This document shows, in pieces, positions 13,701 through 24,100 of a stretch of DNA of 64,000 nt. This DNA is from Alentia gelatinosa. Lineage: Eukaryota; Annelida; Polychaeta; Phyllodocida; Polynoidae. The stretch spans positions 32,453,360-32,517,359 of the forward strand of contig OX465583.1 of NCBI GenBank assembly GCA_950022655.1. Direction: 5' to 3'. The notes below the pieces were generated by a model. The model did no database searches. It was not told where the DNA came from and saw only the letters and a list, made by a program, of their open reading frames with translations. Each line of letters begins with the position of its first letter. Positions within the stretch are counted from its first letter, which is position 1. The position numbers and the translations under genes are program-made.

Positions 13701-16700
13701 AAAATGAGGATAGTATAGATTGAGCGTCTTTCTTGCCAATTAAACTGTGGTTTGAACCTCCTCACACACCCTCATCATTTTTCCATGGCCAACACCAATT
13801 TGTTTTCTCTGTCTCTCTTAAGCAGTAGATTCTACATGAAAAATATTTCCACATTTTCCCGACCCCATCTGGCATCGCTGTGTCTTTTTCGTAATAAAAT
13901 ACAGGCATTGCTGTACATTACGAATATCCGAAATCTTCCTTTATAAAGATAATAAAATACTCAGCAATATAAATAAATTAGCGATATGCAGCACCCCAAC
14001 AGGACCCCGGCGACATTAGTGCTTCGATTGGCCATTAAAGGATTGTGATATAAGAAAGGTGCCGGCTTTTTTTGTTTTCCTAAAGCGAATGGTTCTTATT
14101 GACTTATCTATAAACGTAAATCCCATAGCTCAGGACATGTTTAACTTGCTACGAGTTCAGACACTTCAGTCATTTTTCCCTCAGAAATTCATTTACGTTT
14201 TATTTGCCTTTTAACCAGACTTTCCATGGCCACAACAAATGATGCAGTTCACGGGTTACTGTGTGTCTGACCTAGCGAAGTGCACAATGAACATTCTGGA
14301 GAAGTGGTAAGTTAGTTTTATATAATCTATATACGATGATTGTCACGAGATAACCACATGATTCTGCTTACCCAAGAGCTACACCTTTTTCATTACTTTT
14401 TAAAAATAGATGGATAGGAAATATGTTATCGCGTTGACACATGTTTTTCTCCGGTTAATAAGTCGACACCGATAAAAGATATTACTGTGCCATTTTTATC
14501 GCTATTGAAAACATAGAGCACGATGATTGATGTGAATATTTTCTCAACTCATAGATTTTTGTTACAGTTTCCTGGAAGGTGCCATGATGGACCACCGGGC
14601 TGTAGTCTTACAAGCGGTCAAAGAGCGGTACGCAGACGCCCAGTTCTTTGAAGTTAGCAAAATGAAGGTGAGTACTTATATAGAACTGCATCGAGAATCA
14701 TATAAATAGACAATACTCCACGAGTTTGGATGTGCCTGCATCGTCATCGAGGCGAAGCCGAGTGACGATTATGGCACATCAAAACGAGTGGAATATTGAC
14801 TATTTTACGATTCGAGTGCGGTTCTGGATTTATCTCACCCATTTCTATGATGTTAGATAGTATCAGAATATCAGAACAGCTCGAATATACCTAGCGAATC
14901 TATATGACGTCATCTCAAATTCACTACGCCACGGCCGTGGCGTAGTATCGTCACTTTACGGGGGTGATCGTTGAGTATTTTTTCCTAATGTTATTTCTAT
15001 GGCGAAGCTTGTACCAGGGGTAAGATAAAAATGAGTGATCACAAAATGTAGTCGCTAGTACCTCTCTTTCTCATACGTTTTTCTTTTGTGTGTGTGTGTT
15101 TTTTAAGATTCGTGTTCCATATCAATTTTACTTACTTGTCCTTAGAGGCCGGTGTCATATAGAACATAATACAAACTAGAATTGTCAGTTTGTTGTTGTT
15201 TTGGGGTTGAATGTTTTTTCTAATGATTTACTGAATTTTCAACCTAATGGACAACAAGAATGGAGATGATAAGACTTGGGATTGCTCCAACATTTTTCTA
15301 GACCCAATGCTATTTCTGTAAATGCTGGGTCACTGTGCACTGAGACTGTCAGTGTATGACTTATAGCGTTATAATCGTATACCGTGGCTCTCAGTAGAAG
15401 CGTTATATAAGGAGACTGTATGATCTGATGTTGTCTGTGACAGATGCCGACGGCGGAGGACCTGCGGGCGCTGCTCGGCACGCACCAGGCTGCCGCCGCC
15501 TCCGTGGACCTGAGACTGGAGCTGAACACCATGCCGCACCTCATCATGTCGCCGTCCCGAAACAAGCACGGACACGCCAACAGGTGAGCCTCAAGTCTCT
15601 CCCTTAAATTTGGTCTCCTTATTTTGATCTAGACCAATATATATTGATTAGAGATGGCGAAGGTAATAGCTCAAACTACCGGGTGAGAGAGATAGAAAGC
15701 AAGCTAAAACTTAGTCTGGACATTTTCTATTAGACTGGATAATCCATATCACTCGTATTCACGTCCTATGATTTGCTTTTACTCATCAAAAAAGCTCTAT
15801 AACCTTGATATGTACGGAGTTGAATGAGTTTGCAAGTACATGTGATTGGAAAATTTAATGGGGGGAAATCCCAGAGATTTCAAGCAATGTAGGAGAGTTA
15901 TTTTTCATTTAGTACAATGAATGATACAAAAGAAACAACCCATCCCCAACATGGTCACGTCTAGTATTTTTTGTCGTCCTTTTGAACAAAGACTTCAGGC
16001 AGTTGTTTGTGGCGAGAGTGAGAGATAATGAACTTGTGTTGTGTTGCAGACCGTGTCAGATGTCCGTGGAGCGTGAACAGGCGGCCACGCCCACCCTGGA
16101 GTCGATGGAGAAGAGCCTGGAGGCGCTGTTTAACGACTCGCACCTGTCTGGTTACGAGGGAGACCTGGAGGACGAGCTTGAGTCGTGTATGGACGAAGGT
16201 AAGCTAGTTCTACAAGGCGCTACAGAGCTTTCTCAGTCTGAGGAAATAAAAGGTCCTAAATGACTTTTATGATTTAAAAAAAAAACTGATAAGGAATTTC
16301 TCAAGCAAAATATTCTCAAACGGATCTTTATCTTTAAAGAATATCGTATTTGTTTGGAGAAGTGTACTCAGTACTGAAAAAACCCTTTTATATGAATGTA
16401 AGATAGGACTGCATAACTCAGTGTAAAACAGGCATGAGGTTTCTATAGAGCTTAAATCAATTTTTTTACTCCTTGTACAGAGTCTGAAGCGGAGACCTCC
16501 ATGTGTTTAGATGATACCCACTCCTCGGTCCTCACTTCACAAACTCCACGCAGCAGTTTTGACTCGAGTGGCTGGTTCGGCTCAGACACCAGCTTCTCGG
16601 CCTTCAGTCCCCAACCAGCAGCCCGACGCAACCCCATCTCGGCCTCCACACCCAGTATCCGCATCAACCTGCCCAGCTTCGGCTACATCGGCAGCAGCCC

Positions 16701-17247
16701 CATTGGTGGCTATGCCCCACCAGCCCCGGGGACCCCACGAGGCAGGCCACAGGGTGCTCGGCCCAGCCCTGCTCTGCATGGAGCCCTCAAGTGCCGGCTA
16801 GGATTTGGTAGCATGGGGACCACACTGAACATGCAGCCTGGTAAGCTAATCGTGCCCACAGTGAGCAGAGAGCACACCCTGCCTTTAAGGACTGCTGCTA
16901 CTACCACTACCACCACTGCTGCTTATGTCACAGGCCGCACCCCGCTATCAGTCACACTGCACAAGGAGGGGCTCCTCCAAGCGGAGACGGGGGCAGATAG
17001 TGGCATTGATATTACGGGTTTGTTCGACCACAGTTCATCCATGCTGGAGGCGGTGAGAAACACTCCCACTTCCAGCCACCCTGCCCAGCAAAGCGTGACA
17101 GCTACCAGCAGTGCCGCGTATAACAACAATAATAACACTAACCACTGCACAAGCCTGGGAACCACCAACAGCGGAGTGAAACCGCGCAAGCGCAGGAACT
17201 CCAGTCAACTCAGCAACGAGAACAAGACCCATGTGATATCACTATGA
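4791..17247 (+). CDS. CCNF: Cyclin F, 13 coding exons (gene span)
   Basis: The product is the substrate-recognition subunit of an SCF (SKP1-CUL1-F-box) ubiquitin ligase that limits centriole duplication and S/G2 factors. It acts in nucleus and centrosome. Joined coding length is 2634 nt, 877 aa plus stop; human cyclin F is 786 aa. Domains: basic N-terminus (9-18), F-box from about 31 with LP at 34-35, Sel1-like helical region with WLFIRPPW at 150-157, N-terminal cyclin box with hydrophobic patch MRYIL at 306-310 (M309 in human), ITIREAAWLTDNTYKYED at 369-386, second cyclin fold to about 540, an acidic SGYEGD degron-type segment at 606-611, and a Ser/Thr/Pro-rich tail with KPRKRR at 856-861. 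All exon phases agree. The first coding exon (7 nt) is the least certain part; M13 in exon 2 is the alternative start. The gene is convergent with CCDC40. Confidence 0.95.
5505..6325. mobile_element. Foldback element with iterated ATTCGCACTG motifs
   Basis: The sequence at 5505-5740 returns inverted at about 6120-6325, and 5930-5985 returns inverted at 6065-6115, leaving a small tip near 6000-6050. The motif ATTCGCACTG, or its complement CAGTGCGAAT with variants, occurs about ten times near the arm ends and tip. No open frame suggests a transposase, so this is a non-autonomous foldback. Confidence 0.7.
6895..7217. mobile_element. Foldback of GGCTCAAGGCGTCCA repeats around telomere-like DNA
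   Basis: The left arm holds three copies of TGGACGCCTTGAGCC (6895, 6945 and about 6967). The right arm holds four copies of its complement (about 7128, 7148, 7171 and 7203). Between them, 7006-7018 and 7031-7045 contain GGGTTAGGGTTAG-type sequence, like the TTAGGG telomere repeat. Confidence 0.65.
7377..7537 (+). CDS. CCNF: CCNF exon 2: basic N-terminus and F-box
   Basis: Residues 3-56. After a TTTCAG acceptor the frame gives an Arg-rich segment, then IWSLPEELLLHLLKGL, matching the LPE-hydrophobic pattern of F-boxes that bind SKP1. The donor is GTAAGC, phase 0. Human cyclin F has a comparable basic segment immediately before its F-box. Confidence 0.92.
7985..8091 (+). CDS. CCNF: CCNF exon 3: end of F-box
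   Basis: Residues 57-91 plus two bases of 92. The frame reads LIDNHPVVWTTACFKNAWP, equivalent to the vertebrate segment with VDNHASVW. Acceptor CAAG, donor GTAAGT, phase 2. Confidence 0.9.
8455..8505 (-). repeat. Dispersed repeat, copy 1 of 3
   Basis: It shares CTATGAAATACTACCCGCTGCTAG and the following GTGCAGTATAAATAA with the segments near 22800-22855 and 40095-40140, which lie in the opposite orientation. It sits in CCNF intron 3. Confidence 0.6.
9147..9415. mobile_element. MITE with 14-bp terminal inverted repeats
   Basis: CAGGGATGCCAGTT at 9147-9160 is perfectly inverted at 9402-9415. AAAATG flanks both ends (9141-9146 and 9416-9421), a possible 6-bp target duplication. The element is 269 bp, non-coding, in CCNF intron 3. 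Related ends occur at 44859-45310. Confidence 0.7.
9458..9569. repeat. Palindromic element in CCNF intron 3
   Basis: GACGTCACGAGTTTGAG at the left is inverted as CTCAAACGAGTGGCGTC at the right. Inner arms share GTCACTAATT. It is a hairpin-forming repeat with no coding content. Confidence 0.55.
9970..10037 (+). CDS. CCNF: CCNF exon 4
   Basis: Residues 92-114 plus one base. It reads AADHGNIEALIKLGIAYLYNEG, close to the vertebrate AAEKGNFEAAVKLGIAYLYNEG, the Sel1-like repeat after the F-box. Acceptor TTGCAG, donor GTAAGT. Confidence 0.93.
11163..11353 (+). CDS. CCNF: CCNF exon 5
   Basis: Residues 115-178. It contains TPFTWLFIRPPWATSGACCK, the most conserved stretch of the region before the cyclin box in cyclin F. 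Acceptor TTTCAG, donor GTAAGT, phase 0. Confidence 0.94.
11415..11484 (+). mobile_element. tRNA-derived SINE head
   Basis: TTGGTTAAGGCATTGGAC resembles a Pol III A box, and GGGTTCAAGTCCC, about 35 bases later, resembles a B box. It lies in CCNF intron 5. A mature tRNA fold is not supported, so a SINE relic is more likely than a tRNA gene. Confidence 0.45.
11565..11815. mobile_element. Palindromic element, copy 1 of 3
   Basis: AACGTCCAACCATGCTTGTACAAG.. (from 11693) is inverted as CTTGTACAGCATGGTCAGGACGTT (to 11801), both carrying GTCACAGAA. The left flank (11565-11692) matches, inverted, the right flank of copy 3 at 39365-39490. The other copies are at about 36060-36240 and 39228-39490. Confidence 0.65.
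12117..12275 (+). CDS. CCNF: CCNF exon 6
   Basis: Residues 179-231. It reads CIAKTLQLLEEEGQQQEAV.., then AFLLWQ, matching the vertebrate helical repeat ending SYLLWE. Acceptor TTTCAG, donor GTGAGT, phase 0. It is rich in Gln, Glu and Ala codons. Confidence 0.9.
12487..12878 (+). CDS. CCNF: CCNF exon 7: first half of cyclin box
   Basis: Residues 232-361 plus two bases. It contains the hydrophobic substrate-docking patch MRYILVDWLVEVAGMKDF at 306-323 and FQLLGVAAMVLCSR at the end. Human M309 in this patch is needed to bind Cy-motif substrates; the equivalent Met is M306. Acceptor TTCCAG, donor GTATTA, phase 2. Confidence 0.96.
13309..13613 (+). CDS. CCNF: CCNF exon 8: cyclin box, second fold
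   Basis: Residues 362-463. ITIREAAWLTDNTYKYED is almost identical to vertebrate cyclin F and is followed by VVRMMGEIMATLRGRIRV. The C-terminal cyclin fold starts here. Acceptor TGTGCAG, donor GTACGT, phase 1. Confidence 0.96.
14219..14306 (+). CDS. CCNF: CCNF exon 9
   Basis: Residues 464-492. It reads FPWPQQMMQFTGYCVSDL, equivalent to the vertebrate PWTTQLWDLTGFSYEDL in the second cyclin fold. Acceptor ACCAG, donor GTAAGT, phase 2. Confidence 0.9.
14568..14667 (+). CDS. CCNF: CCNF exon 10
   Basis: Residues 493-526, containing VVLQAVKERYADAQFFEVSKMK. This matches the family helix with AVKQRFEDKRYGEIS. Acceptor TTACAG, donor GTGAGT, phase 0. Confidence 0.9.
14709..14800. repeat. 92-bp hairpin in CCNF intron 10
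   Basis: GACAATACTCCACGAGTTTGG at the left is inverted as AACGAGTGGAATATTGAC at the right, and GTGCC..ATCGTCA continues the pairing to a tip near 14755. The following DNA (to about 15000) has further short inverted segments of the same dispersed family. Confidence 0.6.
15444..15583 (+). CDS. CCNF: CCNF exon 11
   Basis: Residues 527-572. It begins MPTAEDLRALLG, equivalent to the vertebrate helix with EEVLSYSQLCAALG that closes the cyclin fold, then runs into a basic linker with SPSRNKHG. Acceptor GACAG, donor GTGAGC, phase 2. Confidence 0.88.
16050..16198 (+). CDS. CCNF: CCNF exon 12: acidic PEST-like segment
   Basis: Residues 573-622. It contains AATPTLESMEKSLEAL.. and LSGYEGDLEDELES. The SGYEGD core is shared with human cyclin F, where the Ser (S621, from memory) is a CK2 site. 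Acceptor TTGCAG, donor GTAAGC, phase 1. Confidence 0.88.
16481..17247 (+). CDS. CCNF: CCNF exon 13: low-complexity C-terminal tail
   Basis: Residues 623-877 and a TGA stop at 17245-17247. It is rich in Ser, Thr, Pro and Gly, with a poly-Thr run and an Asn run, probably disordered. KPRKRR at 856-861 is a likely nuclear localisation signal. The tail is longer than in the human protein and does not align closely beyond the PEST region. Confidence 0.85.
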
Positions 17248-20200
17248 TGACAACCAAACGGTGCCAGTATTATTGTTATTGTATGCCTTGAGTGGTGTTT
17301 ATATGCTCATGGATATGGGATCCAGTGAAAGGTGCTTCGTGGGTGCGGGTTACATGGGCATCGTGTAGTCCATGTTGGCTATCCTTCAAGCTCAAGATAC
17401 ACATAGGTTTGAGCGAAAAGACGACAATGAAACAAAGAAAAGAAATCAGATAAGTGCACACTTGTCCGTATCTTTTTTTTGTTTTCCGATCATTTCCCCC
17501 CTATAGATCGATGCGACTCCGCCCCACCACTAGCATCGCCGGGTTCCAGCAATCATGGATATACCTCTTCCATATATAGTTTTCTACAGACACGTTGTTG
17601 CTGACCATCCGCTCAGGACCAAGTCTTTGAATATTTGCTCAAAGTCAATACATGCTATATATACACACAGAGTGTGAATGTCTGGGTGAGTGTGAAACTT
17701 GAATGTGTGAGAGAATGACAAAACCTTCACCAGTTGTTTGAGAATGCACACAAGAATTAATATGCAAGGTTAAGAAAAAACCAAACTATTTCTCCATCCA
17801 TGATGCTACTGTAAATAATTTGTTAGTCTTATAAAAAAGACGATTTTTTGTGGTTTTTGTTTATGTCGTTGCATGATATATCTGAGATGAAATCCCCCCA
17901 CACCATTAAAACAGGCAGCGTGTGGCTGTCTCTGGCAGCATCATTCCCATATCATCCACCTACCCAAAGCCATTCTCATGAGAGAATTCTAAGTCAGCCG
18001 TACCACTACTGCCCAGTTAGGTTTTGCCACTGCGTACTTAGTCACCTGTATTTTGTATTCATGTCTTTTGAAGTGCCATAGGATGGTCTGCGATTGCGTA
18101 TGGGTCTGAACTTAAACTGAATTATCAATGTGAACATGGGTAGTGTGGTGGAAGATGAGATGATATATACAAAGATATATAAACGTATTTATAGAGGTAC
18201 TTATGTTGTATCAGGAAATAGACTGTGTGACTGGTCATTGGTTCTGTGCAATGTTAAACATACTAGTAAACTCAGTGCGAAGTGAAGGGTTTATCTCTTG
18301 GCTTTCATTTCTTGGCCACCCAGTTAAGTCCTTGCAGATATAAATCAGTACATTGTATTTCCTAAATGGGAACAATTCCCTTAAATTTAGTCATAGGTTC
18401 TCCAGTAATCTGGGCGACTTTTCATTACGTGATCTTTAAATATATGGTCTCTGCACGTGGTTAAAAAGGATGTTGTCTTAACACATGATCAGATCATAAA
18501 AATGTGATCTACGCACGTGCTCAAAACAGGTAGTCTTTAAACGTGATTTTTACACGTTGTCAATAGAGGGTCTCTCGACGTCACTAGAACCACGCGTTCT
18601 CGACAGGTGGTATTAAAACACGTGATGTTTTTTCACATGATGGTCTCGGCACGTCGTTATAAACTCTGTGTTCTCCACACGTGATCTTTACACATGGTTA
18701 AATGATGGTCTGCACGTCATTAATAACCTCTGCTCATGGATTATGAGCCCTTATTTCTGTGATCGACTTCCAAATCTCAGCAAATCAAGGCAGCGCGTGA
18801 AATAAGGACTTTAGGAGAATTGTTATTGGACAATAAATAAGTTAAGGATCTCTTGTTTGAAAAACAAAAGCTAGTTAGGAAGCGAGTAAGACTTGCACAA
18901 ACCAAAAATCATCAGTAGGGATACTGCGCTAAATAGGATTGTCAAAAAAAAACACGTCCCAAAATATTATTTATATGAGACATAATTGACAATCAGATGG
19001 GGACTTAAATAATTATCCTCGTTACTATAATTACTTGTAGTTAAATTGTATTCATATGTATCATAAATTGTAGTTCTAGGCATATAGAAAATATCTTAAC
19101 TTCAGAACCTTTGGGGAAAGGAATGACTTGTCCTCCGTATTCTTATATGAAGTAGATGTATTGGGTTTCCTGACACAACTTTTTAGAGTTAAGACCTAAA
19201 TGAGCTGGATAGCTTTCATTTTAGAAGTATTGCATGGAATGTATTATATTGAAGCTTAAAAAAAAACAACTTTATTTTTGTACGTATAACTTAACTAGAA
19301 CATATGGGATCGCTTGAGAGTATGCTGTGCCAACTGACCAATATTTTCTTGGGTATATGAGTGGTTCAAGAAATGCTTCTTTTGGATGTGCTAGTGTTTG
19401 TTGATAATATAGCGCTATAAACTTGTATTTCAAACTTATCCGATTTTTAACTCGGTCGGGTTAATAACTTCCCTCAGGACAAGCCGTTTTCGGTAAGTTT
19501 GATTAATAAAACCCAACATAATCACTTCGTAATGAACCTAACAACGTAATATTTGGGCGTTTTATTGTATTGCTTTACTTTTTTATGTACCTAATCTCAT
19601 CATATTCTATGACAAAAAATATTCATATGATCTGTACACTAAAATTTGTACAATTGATTATATTTTTGGATTGATCATATCCCTACATAATAATTGCTGT
19701 TATAACCAATGTAAACCGTAATAATACCAAATCAGGTGATTCGAATAAGTATGTGTTGTTGTTTTTTGTCATGCAAAATCCATGGATGCACTCATGTCCA
19801 TTATACAGTCTCCAGAAACATTAAAACTATAAGATAATGAAGTAAAGTCCCAATTACCACCAGATGTATGTGAACTTATTTTAGTTACTTATGCCAAATG
19901 GAACATGGATTAAATGGTACATCTACCTTCGACAATGTAATAACAATTATGACTTGGTCATTAAATTGCGATAATGTTACTTGAGTGTTGTTGTTATTCA
20001 ATTGAATGGGAAGAACTCATAATACATCACGAGTGAGTCCAGACTTTATTACCTTCCTGTTATCACTTCGGTGCATGGTTAATAGAACATTGTTTTTTTT
20101 ACTATACATTTCAAAAGGAAACCCAGCCAACTGCAGTGAAAGGGTGCGGCATTTCAATCTTTATTCTCTAGTAAATATATTATTACCATCTTGGATAAAT

Positions 20201-20880
20201 AAATACCTCAGTGTAGATTCTGGGTGTACAACAACAAAAAAGCGGACGGAATTATTTATCACAGCACAACATCGTAGGATCACCTACTTGTAAATCTTAG
20301 AATCGTCTATTTTTAAATCTCAAAGGAGGGAATGTTCAATATTTGATAATCATTTTTATACATCCGTTTGAGAATTAAGTTGAAATATTTCATATCTTAT
20401 TCCATCTTGTATCTGATGAGCTGAGGCCGAGGAAAGTACCAACAATTCAATAGAAATAAAAGATATCCAGCCATGAATTCATAGAACAGATCCATGTCTA
20501 TGTATCGTACCACATAGTGACCGAAACAACATTATGCGTCTTGATATGAAGTCACCGAAAAGACCCACGTTCCTATAACACTCTTCTTACAAAGAGGTAA
20601 TCCAGACAGTACGTATGTAGTGAGGGGGTTGCGAGCACCCCTCCTATGAGATTAGGACGGGTATAGGGGTTTCAAATTTTTCATAAATTTTTTGTGCATA
20701 TTTTATGGATGGCCCCAAAGTTACTGCCTAGCCATTGTGTCACGATATTACAATATGGTGCAAATGTCCATCCACCTACATAACCGTCAAGACTATATTG
20801 CTATTGTCTCTTCACGTGCTCAGCTCAACGTGGGTCGTATATGCTCTCGGATGGTCACGCCGGGTTCGGGTGAGGGATGC
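17248..20880. other. 3' flanks of convergent CCNF and CCDC40
   Basis: There are 3.6 kb between the two stop codons and no further coding exon. Candidate poly(A) signals for CCNF are AATAAA at 18832-18837 and 19505-19510; for CCDC40, TTTATT on this strand at 20160-20165 and 20045-20050. A CACGTG-bearing repeat lies at 18410-18740. Where the two transcripts end cannot be told. Confidence 0.5.
18410..18740. repeat. Degenerate ~60-bp repeats with CACGTG cores
   Basis: Exact CACGTG palindromes occur at 18454, 18514, 18619 and 18678. The interval is about 60 bases, with a diverged unit (GACGTC) between the second and third. Shared words are GGTCTC.., GTGATCTTTA and GTTAAA. It lies in the probable CCNF 3' UTR or just past it. 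Confidence 0.6.
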
Positions 20881-21123
20881 TTAGCTCTCGCCTCCCATGC
20901 GTACCTGGAGTGAGAGCGTCACCTTGCGGAGAGAAGGTGCGGCGTGTGGGTATTCCTGGTTCAGGCGGTCCACAATTGCGGCCAGCGTCTGCATGCGCTC
21001 TGATTGCTTCTCCTGCTCCGTCACGAGGCCCGACTCGGACTTACAGAGACGTGTGTATTTGCCGTCCTTCACCTGCTGGTAGTACTTCGCCCGCTGCTGC
21101 TTGTTCAGCAAGTCCTGAAGGTT
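20881..21123 (-). CDS. CCDC40: CCDC40 exon 20, C-terminus and stop
   Basis: Residues 1101-1180, TAA at 20883-20881. It contains [20 protein letters not shown] and [14 protein letters not shown], equivalent to the human EGRYVFLFRSKQSLVLER and ATILDRVRDEYPQ. Confidence 0.94.
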   Translation of the reverse strand, partial: NLQDLLNKQQRAKYYQQVKDGKYTRLCKSESGLVTEQEKQSERMQTLAAIVDRLNQEYPHAAPSLRKVTLSLQVRMGGES

Positions 21124-24100
21124 CTGTGAGTAGAGGAATTATATAATTATTCTAGGATGTCCGTTTAAATAGTGCCAGAAAAAAGGGCAAGTATTTTTCA
21201 TGTGGTATTTCCTGACTCGGTGAGATTGAGAAACGTGTGAAAACATGGTGTCGGCCACGATTTGAGGCTGAGGGTCTGTGGGAAGGTTCATTGGCGTTGT
21301 ATGGAATTGATATTCAGATTGTATTTATGACCACTTAACTGGGATAAATTAATAAAGCAATCAGGGGTTTCCGTCTGTTACAGTTGATAGATTTACAAAA
21401 GTAATCAGCCATGGATAACAAATTCAGAAAAGTTAATTCACAATTTTGGAACTCTCGCCATCCCTTCGGCAACCACAAATTCAGATAAATAAAATTGATA
21501 TCTAGAGGTCTTAGCATCCCTTCATCAACCACAGATCACGAATTTAGAAAATGTGAATTTGTCATTTGGAGCTAACATCACCCTTTCCTCAGCCACAGAC
21601 AAGTAAATATTACGTTGGGAGAAATGCCAGAAACCGACTTAGTAAATATTACATTTGAGATTCTCTACTCCTTTGATAGCTACATATACAAATTTTCACC
21701 TTCTGCTTGTGCTCGAGGAGGCGGTCGATGTCGCCGTCCAGGGTGTCGGCAGAACCCTGGAGCTGCTGCACGTTGAGCTGGCGGTCCTCTAGCTGGTGAC
21801 TCAGGTCCTGTTGGTCATCCCGCAGCGCGTGAATCTCCCCGTCACCCTGGTTCGCCTCCTAACCGGGCAAAAAGTTCACGTGTAGAGAGAATGCATACTC
21901 AACATGTTTTAAACTGAATTAAGATGTAAGTAACCCCCAAACTTGGAATGAAGATTGAAGAGGAAAAAACGGTTTGGTACGTCCATGCGGACTTCTGTCA
22001 CTAACTATTAAATAACTGTATTAAATAACATGTTTTAATGCGGAACTGTTATAGATCTGGTGTGTGATTTATGTATGAGGACTGATCATGCCGCTCTATC
22101 ATTTCATATCATGTGTCATTGCTTTTCATATGCCTCACCTCACCACGATATAGCCTCTGGTTGTTTCTAGTTGACATTACAATACAATCAACGAATTGTA
22201 GTCAGAATGTAAGTTCCATTTGACACATTAAAACGAAATGAAGTTCGCACCATTTCAAGTTACAAATAAAAATGTACGTGTATTTCTTTTTACAGATGAT
22301 ACCTGAAGTTGATAACTGAATTCCAACAAATTACAATCAAAATCCCGGTATACAAATGTCTTCCATACTTCTCATTAGTATTCATTTCAATTCTAGGATC
22401 AAACGCGATTTATGAAATAAGATTGCTGTTATTGATACCTGGATGGTGTTCTTGATTTTCTTGCGGAGGTCGTTCATCTGTCGCTGGAAGGTGCCCTTGG
22501 TGAGAACCTTTTTGTTGGTCTTGGCTTGTGCGTCACCCCGTGTCACAATGGTGTCACGCCTGTAGTCCAACACAAAATGGAATGAGATGAAAAAAAATCA
22601 CATAAGATCCTAGCGGTTCATGCTCCTTATTCACGGTTTCTGAATGCAGAGAAAATGTGGTTACTGACCCCGTACGGATAGCCGTTCGAGGTCTTTTGTC
22701 CCATAAAATACGTCCTACCACACTAAAAAAAACGTCATTCTATATTCTTACAAAGTCGTTCACGATGGGCTAAATCACTGCGTCACAGTACGCTCGAACA
22801 TTATTTATACTGCACCTCTAGCAGCGGGTAGTATTTCATAGTTGTTCGGCCATAGGTATATGATAAGCTAGCGGTAGTGACTGACCTGGAGACTGCCTTC
22901 TCCATCTCCTGGATCATGCGCTCCTGCTGCTTCATGAGCTGTGTGTAGCGGACTGACATGCGGTGAATCTCCGCCTTCATGGCGCGGATCTCGCCCTGTC
23001 CGGTCTCCGAGTCGACGGCGGCGCGAGTCTCCCGGGCGAGCTGGGTCTTCTTCTCCCACAGCATGATCTGCCGCCTGCACGAGGAGGGCACAGAGAAGTC
23101 ACGTTAATATCAATGAGAATTTAAAATCTGCAGTGCGTATTCCATAAGAAACAAATACATCTCTGACTCACCCTAGATATCATATCTAAAAATATCTTTT
23201 TAGAATTCGAGTTATTTTTATTTTAGATCATTCACCTGAAGAAGCTGGTTCAACACCATGCGAAACGTCGTGAAAACTTTTTGATACCACGTATGTAACT
23301 ACCATTGTACACCTTGGTTTTAATAATAACATCATCTACAAAACTTACTGTGTCTGGTTTTTTTGTGATTTACCACTCTGACTATTTTTATTTTATACAA
23401 AAGTAATTCACAGAGATTTATTTCTGCATCTGACCTGAATATTTTAATCCAGAACACACGTATTTTAACTAAATAGTTGAGAAGCTTTTATGATATTCAG
23501 AAAACCATAGCCCTTACAGCGCCTAACAGATTATTTCCGCATCTCCTGTTTGCTTTCTTTACTCACAATAATACATATTCTAATTTGTATTTGTTAGATA
23601 ATAGGTCATACAGCTTGACTATACATTTGCTAGTGAAATTAAGACCTACTTCGAGGTACCAGTATCTTCGAATATTATGTCAAGGTAAAATGTAGAAAAA
23701 CAGATTTATTGGGATTGATAAATGAGCACTTACTCAGCCTCCACCAAACTGTTCAATAACCGTTCCTTCTCCTCTTTCAGAGAATCCAGGTTATCTTGCA
23801 TGTTAATAGACTCCATCTCAGCCTCCTAAAATACAAACAACAGTTCACTGACAAAACATGAGAGTGTAAATCAAACGAAACTATTCAAGATCAATGCTAG
23901 CCAAGAGTTGTAAAGATTCATTGACATACCATTTCCTAAAATACATTACGTATGCGACGATAAGTAAGTCTAAATAAGATAACTCATGAAAACAAAAAAA
24001 TCTTCATACACTATTTTAAGTTTCCTACATGCCCTGTATACAGCAATATGGCCCCAAGTTACTATTTTGAATTCTTATCAAGAAGTTCTGGGTGTGGCCC

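Noticed and set aside
16511..17232. Overlapping frames within CCNF exon 13 on both strands
   Set aside because: They are shadows of the GC-rich exon; the cyclin F frame is set by the phase of 12 upstream exons.
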